Shown piece after piece: positions 42,961 to 54,369 of a DNA stretch of 64,000 bases. Position numbers and translations under genes: made by a program. The stretch's first letter is position 1; the number at the start of each line of letters is the position of its first letter. The stretch is taken from assembly GCA_029204045.2 (NCBI GenBank), contig CM055061.1, forward strand, positions 46,152,977 through 46,216,976, in the 5' to 3' direction. The notes beneath the pieces were generated by a model. That model was not told where the DNA came from. It made no database searches and worked only from the letters and a program-made list of their open reading frames with translations. Source of the DNA: Tillandsia leiboldiana. Its lineage: Eukaryota; Streptophyta; Magnoliopsida; Poales; Bromeliaceae.

Positions 42961-42969
42961 TGTGTTTTG

Positions 42970-43004
42970 GTTTCGAGGACGAAACCTTTTGAAGGAGGGG
43001 AGAG
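42970..43004 (+). other. Polypurine tract of element C
   Basis: tttcgaggacgaaac followed by gaaggaggggagag, directly before TGTAAAGTACCGG. Confidence 0.8.
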
Positions 43005-43251
43005 TGTAAAGTACCGGGGCATTGGATAGCGCGCCGACCACACAGATGGCTTGGAGCAGAGAGTTGCCTTGGGCATGTTGTATTTGAGGTTACTGTTGAT
43101 GCCGGGTTGATTCGGATCAACGCGGAAGCTCCAGCTCGAATCGGGGTTTTTCCGGGCTTGGTAGGCCGATTGAGGATGAGATTGGAAATTTCCGACTTCA
43201 CCGTGGAGCGCCGGAAATTCAGGAACCCTTGGAACAGGTGTACTTTCAGAT

Positions 43252-43940
43252 TACAGCGAGGTTCGGGAGGTTCCGGACTGACGCGGAGGACCCGGAGGCA
43301 AAAAGTGAGTCGGAACTGGCAATTTTGGAGCCGGTAATGGATTTGAGCACCCCGACTCAACGGATAAGCTTTTTGAGGAGAAAAAGCTGTGGACACGTGT
43401 ACTTTTGATTTACAGCGAGGTTCGGGAGGTTCCGGACTGACGCGGAGGACCCGGAGGCAAAAAGTGAGTCGGAACTGGCAATTTTGGAGCCGGTAATGGA
43501 TTTGAGCACCCCGACTCAACGGATAAGCTTTTTGAGGAGAAAAAGCTGTGGACACGTGTACTTTTGATTTACAGCGAGGTTCGGGAGGTTCCGGACTGAC
43601 GCGGAGGACCCGGAGGCAAAAAGTGAGTCGGAACTGGCAATTTTGGAGCCGGTAATGGATTTGAGCACCCCGACTCAACGGATAAGCTTTTTGAGGAGAA
43701 AAAGCTGTGGACACGTGTACTTTTGATTTACAGCGAGGTTCGGGAGGTTCCGGACTGACACGGAGGACCCGGAGGCAAAAAGTGAGTTGGAACTGTCAAT
43801 TTTGGAGCCGGTAACTGATTTGAGCACCCCGCCTCAACGGATGAGCTTTTTGAAGAGAAAAAGCTGAGAGCGCGTGTATTTTCGATTTACAGCGGAGTTC
43901 GGGAGGTTCCGGGCAGCGGCGGAGAGCCCGAAGGCAAAAA
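43252..43940 (+). repeat. 159-bp tandem repeats in LTR C
   Basis: The phrase tacagcg(g)agttcgggagg recurs at 43252, 43411, 43570, 43729 and 43888, exactly 159 bp apart. The units at 43411 and 43570 look identical. LTR B has about two diverged units (25713-25940). 159 is a multiple of three, so open frames on the minus strand are by-products. Confidence 0.92.
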
Positions 43941-44339
43941 GTGAGTTGGAGTTGGGGTTTTTGGAATTAATTAATTAACGGATTTAATTAATAAAGCTTT
44001 TGCTTTATAAAAGCTTCCCCAGCCCACTCTCTGCAGCAGGAAAAAGAGAAAGAAAGGAAAAGAGAAAGAAAGGAAAGGAAAAGAGAGGAAAAAGGAAGAA
44101 GAAGAAAAAGAAGAAAAAGGGGTTCGAGGCATTCGTGGATTTTTTGGACTCGCCGTTGGAAGCCGCGTAGAGCTCGTGGGCGTGCGGCGAGCATCGTCAA
44201 GGTAAGCAAATTCTGACTTTTGGGTTTTTTTGGAGGTTTATGCAGTTTTTGGAGTTTTGTGAGCTATGAGGAATTTTTAATTGGGTTTTATATTGCTAAA
44301 ATCGGATTTTCGGATTTATCGGATTTTTCGGAGCTTTTG

Positions 44340-45000
44340 TTGGATTTACCGTCGCCGGCGGCCGCGCGCGCGCGCAACGGCGCACGCGCGGCGCCAGGGT
44401 GCTGCTGTTGGCAGCACCCTGCGGCGAGGTGCCGCTGGGCGCGGCGCCGCGTGCAGCAAAGTGCTGCACGCGGCACTGCCTGGCCGCGCGCAGGCGCGCG
44501 CGGCCGGCCCTGCCTGGCCGCGCGCAGGTTTGCGCGGCGCTGCCTGGCCGCGCGCGGGCGCGCGCGGCAGGGCCGCGCGCAGGTGCGCGCGGCCAAGCTT
44601 GGCCGCGCGCAGGTGCGCGCGGCATGGCCGCGCGCGGGCGCGCGCGGCAGGGCCACGCGCAGGTGCGCGCGGCACCGCTTGGCCGCGCGCAGGTGCGCGC
44701 GGCATGGCCGCGCGCGGCAGGGCCGCGCGCAGGTGCGCGCGGCATGGCCGCGCGCGGCAGGGCCGCGCGCAGGTGCGCGCGGCATGGCCGCGCGCGGCAG
44801 GGGCGTGCGCGGGCCTGCGCGGGCCGCGCGGGCCGCGCGCAGGCGTGCGCGGGCCTGCGCGGGCGCGCGCTGCTGCGCGCAGCGCTGCGGGCTGCGCGTA
44901 GCGGCCGCGCGCGCGGCGGGCTGCACGCGGCCGCGCGCAGCGCCGCTGGGCGCCGCTGGGGCACTGCGCGACGCGCTCCAGCGTCGCGCAGCAGCCCCTG
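44340..45000. repeat. GC-rich low-complexity block in LTR C
   Basis: Irregular GGCCGCGCGCAGGTGCGCGC repeats. Very CpG-rich, prone to fold on itself, and open in several frames on both strands without coding character. Confidence 0.85.
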
Positions 45001-45109
45001 CGCCGCGCGGTTTGGCTTGGTGCCGCGCGGTGGGCCTCCCTCGTCGCGCGGCTGGGTTTTCGCCGCGCGGCGTGCTCCCGGACGGCGGGCGACTCCTCGG
45101 TTTGCGTGC

Positions 45110-45690
45110 CGGCGCCGTGTTTTCGCCGTCGGAGCCCGTGGGTCGCCGTCGGCCGCTGTTTTTCGCCGTCGGCTGCTGCTTTTTCGCCGTCGAGCAGATT
45201 TCTGGCAGTTTTTCGCGAGCGGTTTTCGCAGGATTTTCGCAAAGCTGATTTTTGAGCGGTTTGTCGCCGTCGGGCGCTGTTTTTCGCCGACGGAGCTGTT
45301 TTTCGCCGTCGGGCGCTGTTTTTCGCCGACGGAGCTGTTTTTCGCCGCCGCGTGCTGTTTTTCGCCGTCGGGCGCTGGTTTTCGCCGACGGAGCTGTTTT
45401 TCGCCGCCGCGTGCTGTTTTTCGCCGTCGGGCGCTGGTTTTCGCCGACGGAGCTGTTTTTTCGCCGCCGCGTGCTGTTTTTCGCCGTCGGGCGCTGTTTT
45501 TCGCCGACGGAGCTGTTTTTCGCCGCCGCGTGCTGTTTTTCGCCGTCGGGCGCTGTTTTTTCGCCGACGGAGCCGTTTTCGCCGCCGCGTGCTGTTTTTC
45601 GCCGTCGGGCGCTGGTTTTCGCTGACGGAGGCTGTTTTCGCCGACGGAAGCTGTTTTTCGCCGTCGGATGCTCGGTTTTGACTGTGTGGA
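45110..45690 (+). repeat. 59-60-bp tandem repeats in LTR C
   Basis: Three ~20-bp subunits per unit (tttttcgccgtcggg, ttttcgccgacggag, tttttcgccgccgcg). Starts of equivalent units at 45304, 45363, 45422 and 45482. The GCCGTCGG/CCGACGG alternation lets neighbouring subunits pair. It continues in the 5' LTR from the gap (38433-38620). Confidence 0.88.
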
Positions 45691-47823
45691 TTGATTTTGC
45701 GATTTCTTCGCTTCTGGCAGCGTGCGGTGCGGTTTTTGTTCCGCGGGGCGCGCGGTCGTGAGGTTGGTCGCTGCGTGCTCCGTTTCGTGGGCGGATTCTT
45801 GCATCGGGCTTCGGGTTGCATGCGGACCCCTTGGAGGCCAGGTAAGCCCGCTGTGCCAATTGCAAGTGTCGACGAGCAATTGGTGGCTTTCTGAGGTGGG
45901 TTGGTGTTCTCTCCAAGTCTACGGACTTTCTTCTAATTCTATTGTGATAGGATTGCATGCTAGTTTAAGTGTTGGCTTGGAACTTAACTAGCACCCCCGT
46001 CATATGTGCATGAGTTTGACCAGACCATTTTGTGAACCTTAATTTGGGCTAGGTTCCTTTATGCTTTAGACATCCCGCACTTTTCATATCCTTCGGGACT
46101 TAGAGTTTCCTCGCCCGGGTAGTGGGCCGAGTCGTCAGAGTGTTGTGGGACGGGTGTTGCACTCGGGCCCGGGGGGCCGAGTGGGGTCTGGTGGCTGGGT
46201 TAGGCCAGTGTTAGCATTTTGGGGAGCCGTTTCAGATAAACGGTGGTCCCGGGGGTTTTCCTTTCCACTGTTCTTCTCGTCACCACCAGGTTGGGATCGT
46301 GGTGCACGTGTGTTAGCAGGACCTTGAACCCAGAACCCTTTTTTGGATAAATACATGATTTTAGTCAGCCAATGTTTCTTCCAAGCCTCGCAAGGTTGTT
46401 TGAGTCTGTTCTCGTCTGTTGGGACGAAGGCATCAGCTCTTCGAGGTTTGGGCATAAAACTTGATTTCAAAGGGTTTTCCTAAAAGAGACTAAAAATCAT
46501 TAAAAAGATGGATTTCTCTCAGATCGAATGGTTTTCTGAAATAAATGACATGGTTTCTTATAAACTTATCCACCCGAGCGGATTCGAGTGATCTGGGTTC
46601 TAAGGGCTGCTTTCTCTCTTGGGGACGTAGATGTTAGTCTCCCTGGGTTTCGGACCCTTCGTAGATCTGGCCGTGGAGTAGCTCCGGCCGTGAGTTGAGT
46701 GTTGAGTTCAGTGGGTCTGTGTTGTGAGTTTGAGTCGTGGAGGGTTCTCCGACTGAGTTTGTGCTTTGAGCATCGAGATACCGATCTGTTTGATCGAGGA
46801 CCACAGCCTGCAGGAGCCACTTGTGAGACAGTGATACTGTTGAGATACTGGAGTTCGGTGGGGTCGCACCCCTCGAACCACGCCCCGGGTGCGTTGATGA
46901 TTCCGAGCCTGATGAGGCTGCGATGATGATACCGAGCCTGACGAGGCTGCGATGATGCGCCTAGTTCATATACTAGAGGTCGCTTGATACCCCTGGCCGT
47001 GCTACCATGGGGTCACTGTGTGAGATATCGAGTTTGTCCGTTGGGACACCCTGGTTGATACACCAGGGGGCGCAGGCTTGACTCGACTGGACCCGGGTGG
47101 GCAGTCGCTGAGATTTGTGATGTACTGAGAGAGTGATGGTGTAGCATGTGTCATAGTAGAGCGTCTTGGGCTTAGTACTTGTGACATGTTGTCAGCTGTG
47201 AGTGACTGCATACCATCATCCATAGTCTCTTCTTATTGAGCATAGTAGATAGAGGCATGATAGCTGTAGATTCTTTTCCAGCTTATTTATCTTATTATCA
47301 GTCTTTTCTCTATCTTATGCCTCTGGTAGACTTAGTGGGCAGACCGTGGTTCTTGGAGACGGTACCCACTGAGAACTACTGTAGGATGTAGTTCTCACAC
47401 CCTCTGTCGGTGACAGGTTGCTGAGGCTTTCTTCCGTTCCTGCTGTGCTTGACTGGACGGACCGAGGACAGGGAGTCGCGTGATAGTTCCCTACCAGCAT
47501 TGTTACTTTAGAGAGAGGTAGATGTACCATCCCGGATTGTGGGAGTTGGTTATGTTTCCTGTTTAGCTATCTCCCATTTGGATTTGTAGATGTTGTATAG
47601 GTGCACTTCTTTTTGTATCTTCTGATTTTGGGAGATAGGCTATGTGTTGTGGCAGCTTTGTAGTTGTGAAAAATTTTATAGTACAGCTTTTTATCCGCTC
47701 TGATATCTGTGTAGCTGTAGTTTTGTCTTTGCAGGCTAGACGCTTCGTCTGTACGGCAGTTTCCGTACAGATGGCGGATCTGTTAGCGAGCACGGGTCGC
47801 AGTTTCGACCCCGGGGCGTGACA

Positions 47824-48230
47824 CTTGCCGGGGAGGGTTGGTCGGGAAGCTTTGTATGGACCAGAGGAACCTTCTATCCAAGTTGGAAGGCTTCATATAT
47901 CCTCTTTTAAATTCCGCCATTAGAGGGGTTGAGCTCGAAATGGAGCTTTGCTCCCCGCCGCCGCCGCCGCACCCCGTCGACCGGGCATGGGCACAGGAAG
48001 CTTTAGTGAAGTATTTAGCACCTATTGGTGCTTTTGGTTTGGTCCCAGAGCTTCTGGTTGAAGCATCACGAATTTCAAAGCAAGGAGTCATCATCTTCTT
48101 CCTTGAGCCCGCGGCCAACTTGGCATCTGGCTTGCTCCAGGTTGATGGGAGTTGCTCCAGAGACTTAGTAGAATCTAATGATCCAAGTTATATGCCTTCT
48201 GGTCCAGTATTTGCAGAGAACCAAGTTTGA
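47824..48230 (+). CDS. Host-like protein, C-terminal fragment (not recognised)
   Basis: Open from the LTR boundary to a TGA at 48228-48230, about 135 codons, with no stop. The sequence is complex and gene-like: QRNLLSKLEGFIYPLLNSAI, a PPPPPHP stretch, WAQEALVKYLAPIGAFGLVP, then LLVEASRISKQGVIIFFLEP. It does not resemble any TE protein I know and I cannot name the family. Being open right up to the LTR end suggests that element C inserted into an exon, cutting the upstream part away, or that the upstream exons lie beyond the element. A 3' UTR-like stretch follows with aataaa at about 48408. The codon at 47838 is TTG, so there is no proper start in this fragment. Confidence 0.55.
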
Positions 48231-48578
48231 ATTTGGCTATGTTGTATGTGGATTATTTGTGCACACCACCTGTTTGATTAAATGACACAATGAACTTTTA
48301 ATTGGAATTTGACAAAGATATAAATATGAAAGTTGCTTAGAAATGTTCCCTGAGTTTGATGCTCACTTCAGGCCAAGATGGGTCTGTGTGGATTAAAATT
48401 TGGAGCAATAAAAACTTGTATGATTGCCAGGATCTGGTTCTGGTTGAACCAGCAGGTCTGGGCTGCAAAAGAGGTGAGCCCCAGTGTCCTTGCACTGTTT
48501 AAAGACATTTTCATATACAAAGCGTAATTAAAAGAGGTTTAGATTAAAAGTTATAGTGTAATCAACCTTTTAAACTAA
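48231..48578 (+). other. Probable 3' UTR and flank of the host-like gene
   Basis: AT-rich, no frame. caataaaaactt at about 48407 is a plausible polyadenylation signal. Beyond about 48440 nothing recognisable. Confidence 0.4.
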
Positions 48579-50104
48579 TGTTGGAACAAAACTAAGTTCC
48601 GGGCTGTTAGCGAAGCCGCGGCAGTGTACTCCTGGCTAATTTTGGGTCACTGAACGCGATGCTCGCGTTAAAAACTGATTTTGAAGTCCCGGAGAAACAA
48701 AAATCCAAAATGGCTATGTAGAGGTTTTAAAATTGATCTGGGTTTTAAGTTGAATTGGAATAAGTTAGAGTCAGAGTTGATCCTTGATCAATATGATTGA
48801 TTCAGGTTTATTCGGTGCCTCTGGTTCTGAGCATACAGTGGATACGGTTTAGTCGCCTGCGATTTGTCAGGTCGGTTATCTTCGGTCCGGGTTTTATCAG
48901 TTCGGCCCTCTGGGGTGCGATACTGGTTGGACTCCTGTTCTTGGTAACTTAGTTTATTTTGAGCCTGTCTGCCTTTGGTTGCAATATATATTACTGTTAG
49001 TTGCTCTGACTAATTGGCCATTTCGTAGTTGCACTCCTATGCTTGATTATTATATCAGTCTATTAATGCTTGAGCCTGCCTTTCCATTGATTCAGTGATT
49101 TGCTACCTTATGCCTGCTTTATACCTGCTTCCTTGTTGTTCGCCCGTTATGTTGCTAAATACATGATCTTTTAAAATAAATGTTTCTTTACCAAGCCTTG
49201 TAGGGTAGCCTGAGTCTGTTCTTGTTTGATAGAACGAGGGTAACGCTCTATGAGGGTTGGGACCCAAAAACCTATTGTTTTCAAAGGTTTTCTTAAAAAC
49301 ATGTGTTTAGTTGCATAAGGGGTTAGTCTGTCTGATTGGGTGAGACGTTGAGCCATGCCTGTTATCAGTTCTATTCTACCTTACATGATTATTCTTAGTG
49401 CCTCTGGTATTTATATATTATCTTGGAACATTTCCATGGTTGATGAGTAAGCCTGTTGGTCCTGTCGATCAAATGATACACTACTGAGCACATAGATTCG
49501 TTTAACTGATGTTTTTACCGAGCGTCGTAGGGTCGCCGGAGTCTGTTCTTGTTTGATAGGACAAAGGCAATTGCTCTACGAGGTTTGGAAACCCAAGCTT
49601 CGTAGTGTCGCCTAAGTCTGTTCTTGTTTGATAGGACGAGGGCAATGCTTTTCGGGGTTTGGACTTTTCAAAACAGTTTTCTTAAAAATATGTGTTTAAG
49701 TTTTGTATCATTTGGTTGGTTTGTGTGGTTGAGTTGAGTTTATATGTGAGCTTCTGCTGAGTTGAGATTTGCCTTGATCTTGCATATGAGTTGAGATTTA
49801 TTGCTGAGTGTTCCTGCATAAGTGTTGAGATTCAGTTGATCTTGTCATTGCATCCCAGTGGGGATTTCCCGGCTTGTTGCCGATTACCCGGTCAGTGGAC
49901 CGTGAGCTTGAGCATTTGCATATGATTCGCCCGCACCGTTGTACTTCACGAACATCAGCGGATTTGCTACCCGTAGCGATGTTCTTTACCGGTAAAGTGG
50001 TTAGCTGTGGCAACCCGTGACCCTAGTTTGGGGAATGTCAACCAGGTTGGTGCTAGGTTGGGCAGCCTTGCCTGAGGTCTTGTGGAGGCCAATATGGTAG
50101 CTTG
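48579..50104 (+). repeat. Old gypsy LTR fragment, plus strand
   Basis: The region 49140-49300 is a diverged match to 39300-39440 of LTR C. The sub-unit gtctgttcttgtttgatagg recurs at about 49213, 49541 and 49617, a local duplication absent from C. Cut by D at 50105. The left limit is uncertain (tgttggaac at 48579 is a guess). Confidence 0.5.
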
Positions 50105-50111
50105 TGTCACG

Positions 50112-50180
50112 CCCCGGGGTGGAAACTGCCACCCGGGCTCGGTAACAGATCCGCCATCTGTACGGAAACTGCCGTACAGA
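50112..50180 (-). repeat. Twin LTR-end hairpins, element D 3' LTR
   Basis: 50157-50180: arms TCTGTACGG/CCGTACAGA, loop CAGTTT (minus strand). 50112-50137: arms CCCGGGTGG/CCACCCCGGG, loop CAGTTT; the C-G pair of A/C is G-C here. The 5' LTR has the same pair at 57693-57761. Confidence 0.8.
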
Positions 50181-50645
50181 CGAAGCGTCTAACCTGCAGG
50201 AAGAATCAACTACAGTATACAGATATCAGAGAGCTGAAGGTAGACTACTAAAACTGAAGTCCAAACACTGTACAACTGAAAATAATACAAAATCCATCTC
50301 CCCAAATACTATCATATACAAGTGCTCTGATACAAAACTCAAAAGGGAGGTATCTCCAATGAATACATCAGTGTACAGACTCTCGAAACAAGAATATCCT
50401 CACTACAACAGTCTCTCAAACTGTAAAATAAAGTACAACTCTATACCTCACAACAAAGGTCTCTCAACAGAGGAAAAAGAAGAAAACTAATCTACTGAAG
50501 CTCTCCTCTGAAGGGGTACCGCTACACTCCAAGGACGGGTAGGGAACTAGCTCGCGACTCCCTCGCCTCGGTCAGAAGGATCAGCAACTGGAGCAACAAG
50601 AACAGGAGGAGAAGTTCTTGGGGAAAAAGACACCACGACGGGTGT

Positions 50646-50671
50646 GAGAACTACTTCCCACAGTAGTTCTC
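50646..50671 (-). repeat. Upstream LTR hairpin, element D 3' LTR
   Basis: Perfect arms GAGAACTAC/GTAGTTCTC with a loop different from C. Same in the 5' LTR at 61500-61525. Confidence 0.75.
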
Positions 50672-51956
50672 AGTGGGTACCGTCAACAAGCCCAACGGTC
50701 TGCCCACTAAGTCTACTAGAGGCAAAAGATAACAGGCAAAGAAAACTGAAAGAAAAGCTGGAAACTACTCTGCAGCTACCATGCCTCTACCTAGACACTC
50801 AAAAGTGGAACAGATGAAAGTAAAAGAGACCACTCGCACCCAAGGTGCTTAATCGACCCAAACGAACTGACTACCTCAAAGGTCCAGTCAAGCCTGCGCC
50901 CGTCGACTAGGAACGCTCCTGCCCACTACCACACATCCACATGAGGACGGGATTTACGTGGGGCGTCCTGTCCTACTAACTCATCCCTCGCGCAAAACTG
51001 CCTCAACAGGCCCATCGTTGCCTCAACTGCGGGAAAACTGCCTCAACAGGCCAACCATCGTATCCACAGCGGCATCTCAGGACGCGACTCCAATTGAGTA
51101 GAACGGCGCGTCATAGAGTATCAAACATTGGCATATGCAGGCTAGTCAAAATCCACGCTCACTCTCAGAACGGTAGGGCTCAAGATCCCCAAATACCTCG
51201 CACAACAGTCGGAGCACTCTCGACGACTCAGCTGCTCGGCTAACTCGAAACACGAGACACTAGCCTCTCCAACGGCTCGCAGCACAAGGCTCACTGGCTG
51301 GAGATACTCCACAGCCAGGGACGACCCACGACTCAGGGTAACAAAACAGGTCGGACAACACTCAACGACCTGGGACCACCGTCAACCCCAACGGTTCCCA
51401 ACAAGACGGACCGGAAGATAGTCGACGGCCCGGGACTGCCGTCTGCGCAACGGCTCCCTCCACGACGGCACAACAGGGAAACAAGACCTCCCGGGACTAC
51501 CGTTTACCCAAACGGCTCCCGGCACAGATAAGCAACCCAGTACAACTACCAGACTCCACTCTGCTCCCAGGCAAGAGTGTAAAAGCATCCCACACTAAAA
51601 GCAAGTCCCGACCTCTCGGCCCACTACCCGGGCGAGAAAACACTATGTCCAGGGATGAAGGTACAGTGTGGATGTCTAAGCATAAATAACCCTAGCCCAA
51701 GTGAGGGTTTTCTACTAGTCTGGTTACACATACAACATATGACGGGGGTGCTAGGTCAAGTTCCAAGATAACTACTTTAACAGATAATAAAGGGATAGCC
51801 ATTCCAACAATCTAGCATGCTACACAAGAAAATAAACTATCATGCATAGTCCTACATCAATAGAATTAATGTACATTCCATAAAACTTGGAGATAAGGCC
51901 ACCCACCTCGATTTGCCACCAATTGCTCGTAGACACTTGCAATTGGCCTCCACGCG

Positions 51957-52440
51957 ATCCGCACGCAAAACGATGTCCGCTGCCGGAGTCCGCACGCAAA
52001 ACGGAGCACGGTGCCGGAATTCGCACGCAAAACGGAGTCCGCACGCAAAACGATGTCCGCTGCCGGAGTCCGCACGCAAAACGGTGCATGGTGCCAGGAT
52101 CCGCACGCAAAACGGAGTCCGCACGCAGAACGGTGCACGGTGCCGGAGTCCGCACGCAAAACGGAGTCCGCACGCAAAACAGTGCACGGTGCCGGAGTCC
52201 GCACGCAAAATGGTGCACGGTGCCAGGATCCGCACGCAAAACGGAATCCGCACGCAAAACGGTGCACGGTGCCGGAGTCCGCACACAAAACGGTGCACGG
52301 TGCCGGAGTCCACGCGCAAAACGGAGTCCGCACGCAAAACGGTGCACGGTGCCAGGATCCGCACGCAAAACGGAATCCGCACGCAAAACGGTGCACGGTG
52401 CCGGAGTCCGCACGCAAAACGGTGCACGGTGCCAAACACA
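51957..52440 (-). repeat. VNTR of tgcac/gcaaaacgg units in LTR D (3' LTR)
   Basis: Units built on gtccgcacgcaaaacgg, alternating with or without ggtgcacggtgcc; the commonest compound unit is 49 bp. The matching array in the 5' LTR (62812-63345) is 49 bp longer, exactly one compound unit. Confidence 0.88.
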
Positions 52441-53636
52441 GAAAGGAGCAAGAGGGTCAGTTACAGTCTAAAAGATCGCCCCAAAACTGTACAAAAAAAC
52501 AGTAAAACCAACACACGGGACCTACCCGACTGCGCCGCCGTCGCCGCAACACCCCCATCGGAAGCCTCGCGCGCTCCACGAGGCCCGCGACGCGAAACGC
52601 CGTCTCCCACAACCTCCTCCCTCACTCTCCCTGTCGCTCGGTTGGAGAAGAAAACGAAGAAGGAAAGGAGGTGGCTTGCGGGGGGGAAGAAGGAGAAGAA
52701 GAAGAGAAAGGGAGAGAGAGGGGTCCACGGTGCACCGGTCCACGGTGCACCGGCCGGTCCACCGCACCCACACGGGTGCACCAGGCCCAGGCAAAGCGGC
52801 GCGCGGCCACGTGGCCGTATCCCAGCAGGCCACGCGGGCGCGCAGCTCACGCGCCACACGGGCGCGTGACACCCTGCCGCCCACAGGCGCGGGACACGCG
52901 CCCGTGACACGGGCGCGCGCCCCTGCGCCCGCGCGGGCGCCAACGGGGGTCCGCCACGTGGCGGCCCCCCACGTGGCCCGCGCAGGAGGCGCGCCTCCCC
53001 CCTGACGCGCTGCTGCCCGTCCCATCACGCGGCCGCCTCGAACCGCGCGCCTTGACCCGCGCGCCGCGTTCGCCTCGGGATCCGTGCCACGCGCACACCT
53101 CGATAAACGTGCCGTTTTACCTCGAAAAACGCGCACTTCACCCGGGCTCCAAATCCAACAAATAAATAGTCCATTCTTAGCGATTTCGCGCGCTGAATCC
53201 AAAAACGATGTCCAATTCTCCAAATTCTCACCCGAAAATTTGCCGAATGCCCACTCGATCCGATTTTCGCGCCGGGTCCATTTTTAAAGTCCGATTTGCC
53301 CAATTCCAACTCTAAAAATTCCCGAAGGCGACCGGAGAGGTAAACTTTTATCCGGACTTCACCCGGAGTCTAATTTTGACATCTGAATCGCGCGAAATCA
53401 CTTCTAAACACCCGACGGGTCCTCCAACCTCCCACGGGGTCTCAATTTAAGCCCGAAGTCCACCACTTGTGTCCAAATTGCGCGCAACCCACGCAGGCCT
53501 CCAGTGATGCAAGCAAATCCCAATTTGCATCACAAATCCATTTCTGGGCCCCCAACACGCGCACCAACACCCCCAACGGCGACCGAAAGCTGCCCAACAA
53601 CCAGCAACCCTACGCGGGGGATTCCGGGACCTCACA

Positions 53637-53672
53637 TCCTCCCCCACTAAAAGAAAGTTTCGTCCTCGAAAC
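53637..53672 (-). other. Polypurine tract of element D
   Basis: Minus strand tttcgaggacgaaac followed by tttcttttagtgggggagga, directly before the 3' LTR. Confidence 0.8.
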
Positions 53673-53699
53673 TAGATCAAGCCCATCAGGAGTCAAGAA

Positions 53700-53860
53700 T
53701 ACCACGGCTAGGTATCTAACAATACGCCTCCAGCTCCCCCACTCGCTCCTCGTGATTACTCCGCAACAACAACAACAAGTACGGTATTACCCGATGTGCA
53801 ATTCTCTCATCTCTCGAGCCAGAAATTGCAACGGGCGTCCCTCGTACTCCAATAATCACA
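53700..53860 (-). pseudogene. Chromodomain remnant, element D
   Basis: Minus-strand reading HRVIPYLLLLLRSNHEERV followed by GELEA aligns with the chromovirus pattern xxIPLVKVxWxNHxxEEATWELE. Frame broken, key aromatic residues lost. Same location as in element A, next to the polypurine tract. Confidence 0.5.
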
Positions 53861-54369
53861 GATCTCAATGGGGCAAGTAAATCACGGGCGAGGAAAAAAA
53901 ACACATCACTACTGAGCTGAGACGTGAAAAACCAAGGGCTCCACTAAAAGGCTGGGGGAAAACTGAAATAACCACAAATGTAATACGCACCAAACCACAA
54001 CATGGTGCCACCCTCAACAAGACGACCCGAAGCATACCCGCAGACTCGTCCAATAAGGAAGGGAAATCCAATAAGTTGGGGTCTTCACTCGGTCACTTCC
54101 CGATCCAAAACCACCCGAGTGGACTACTCAACTGCAGGCTACCCTCAAAAGGGATCCTCAAGAGACACAATCTCGTGCCACAGTTGGTCGCTCAACATGC
54201 TATCATAACCCCAACGGACCCACGGGTCGAAGTCGATCCCTCAACTCATAAAGAACACCCTGACGGGAACCAAACCGTCGGTGAACGGGACTGAAAACTG
54301 GCTCACAAGGCGATCATAAAGCTGATGCCCAACTCGCGGTCAAAAGTCCGAAACATTCAAAAGACTCTC

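Larger units (their letters stand above)
38433..47823 (+). mobile_element. Chromovirus-like gypsy element C, non-autonomous
   Basis: 5' LTR (gap-truncated) 38433-40775, interior 40776-43004 (2.2 kb), 3' LTR 43005-47823 (4.8 kb). The interior has a primer site, a gag remnant, unrecognised sequence and a polypurine tract. The LTR pair looks about 99% identical over the shared ~2.1 kb by eye, so insertion is recent. The right flank is host-like coding sequence; the left flank is lost, so the target duplication cannot be scored. Confidence 0.88.
43005..47823 (+). repeat. Element C 3' LTR (4.8 kb)
   Basis: TGTAAAGTACCGG...GGGGCGTGACA. In order: 159-bp tandem repeats (43252-43940), TATA-like box (about 44005), GC-rich block (44340-45000), 59-60-bp repeats (45110-45690), then the part shared with the 5' LTR. 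Very long for a plant LTR, largely because of internal tandem expansion. Confidence 0.92.
50105..53636 (-). repeat. Element D 3' LTR (3.5 kb)
   Basis: Plus strand TGTCACGCCCC...GGACCTCACA. Twin hairpins 50112-50180, upstream hairpin 50646-50671, VNTR 51957-52440, GC-rich block 52700-53040. The minus strand start TGTGAGGTCCCGG follows the polypurine tract. Confidence 0.92.

Noticed and set aside
42797..43714. 305-codon minus-strand frame with repeats
   Set aside because: 159-bp tandem repeat read in frame; non-coding LTR.
44219..45961. 400-550-codon Arg/Ala-rich frames on both strands
   Set aside because: Product of GC-rich tandem repeats in LTR C. They overlap each other on both strands and have no domain.
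47824..48230. Naming the host-like protein
   Set aside because: I could not place it in a family with confidence, so no product name is given.
51820..52869. Cys/Arg- or His/Lys-rich frames on both strands (also 62674-63772)
   Set aside because: Read-through of the LTR D VNTR; composition artefact.
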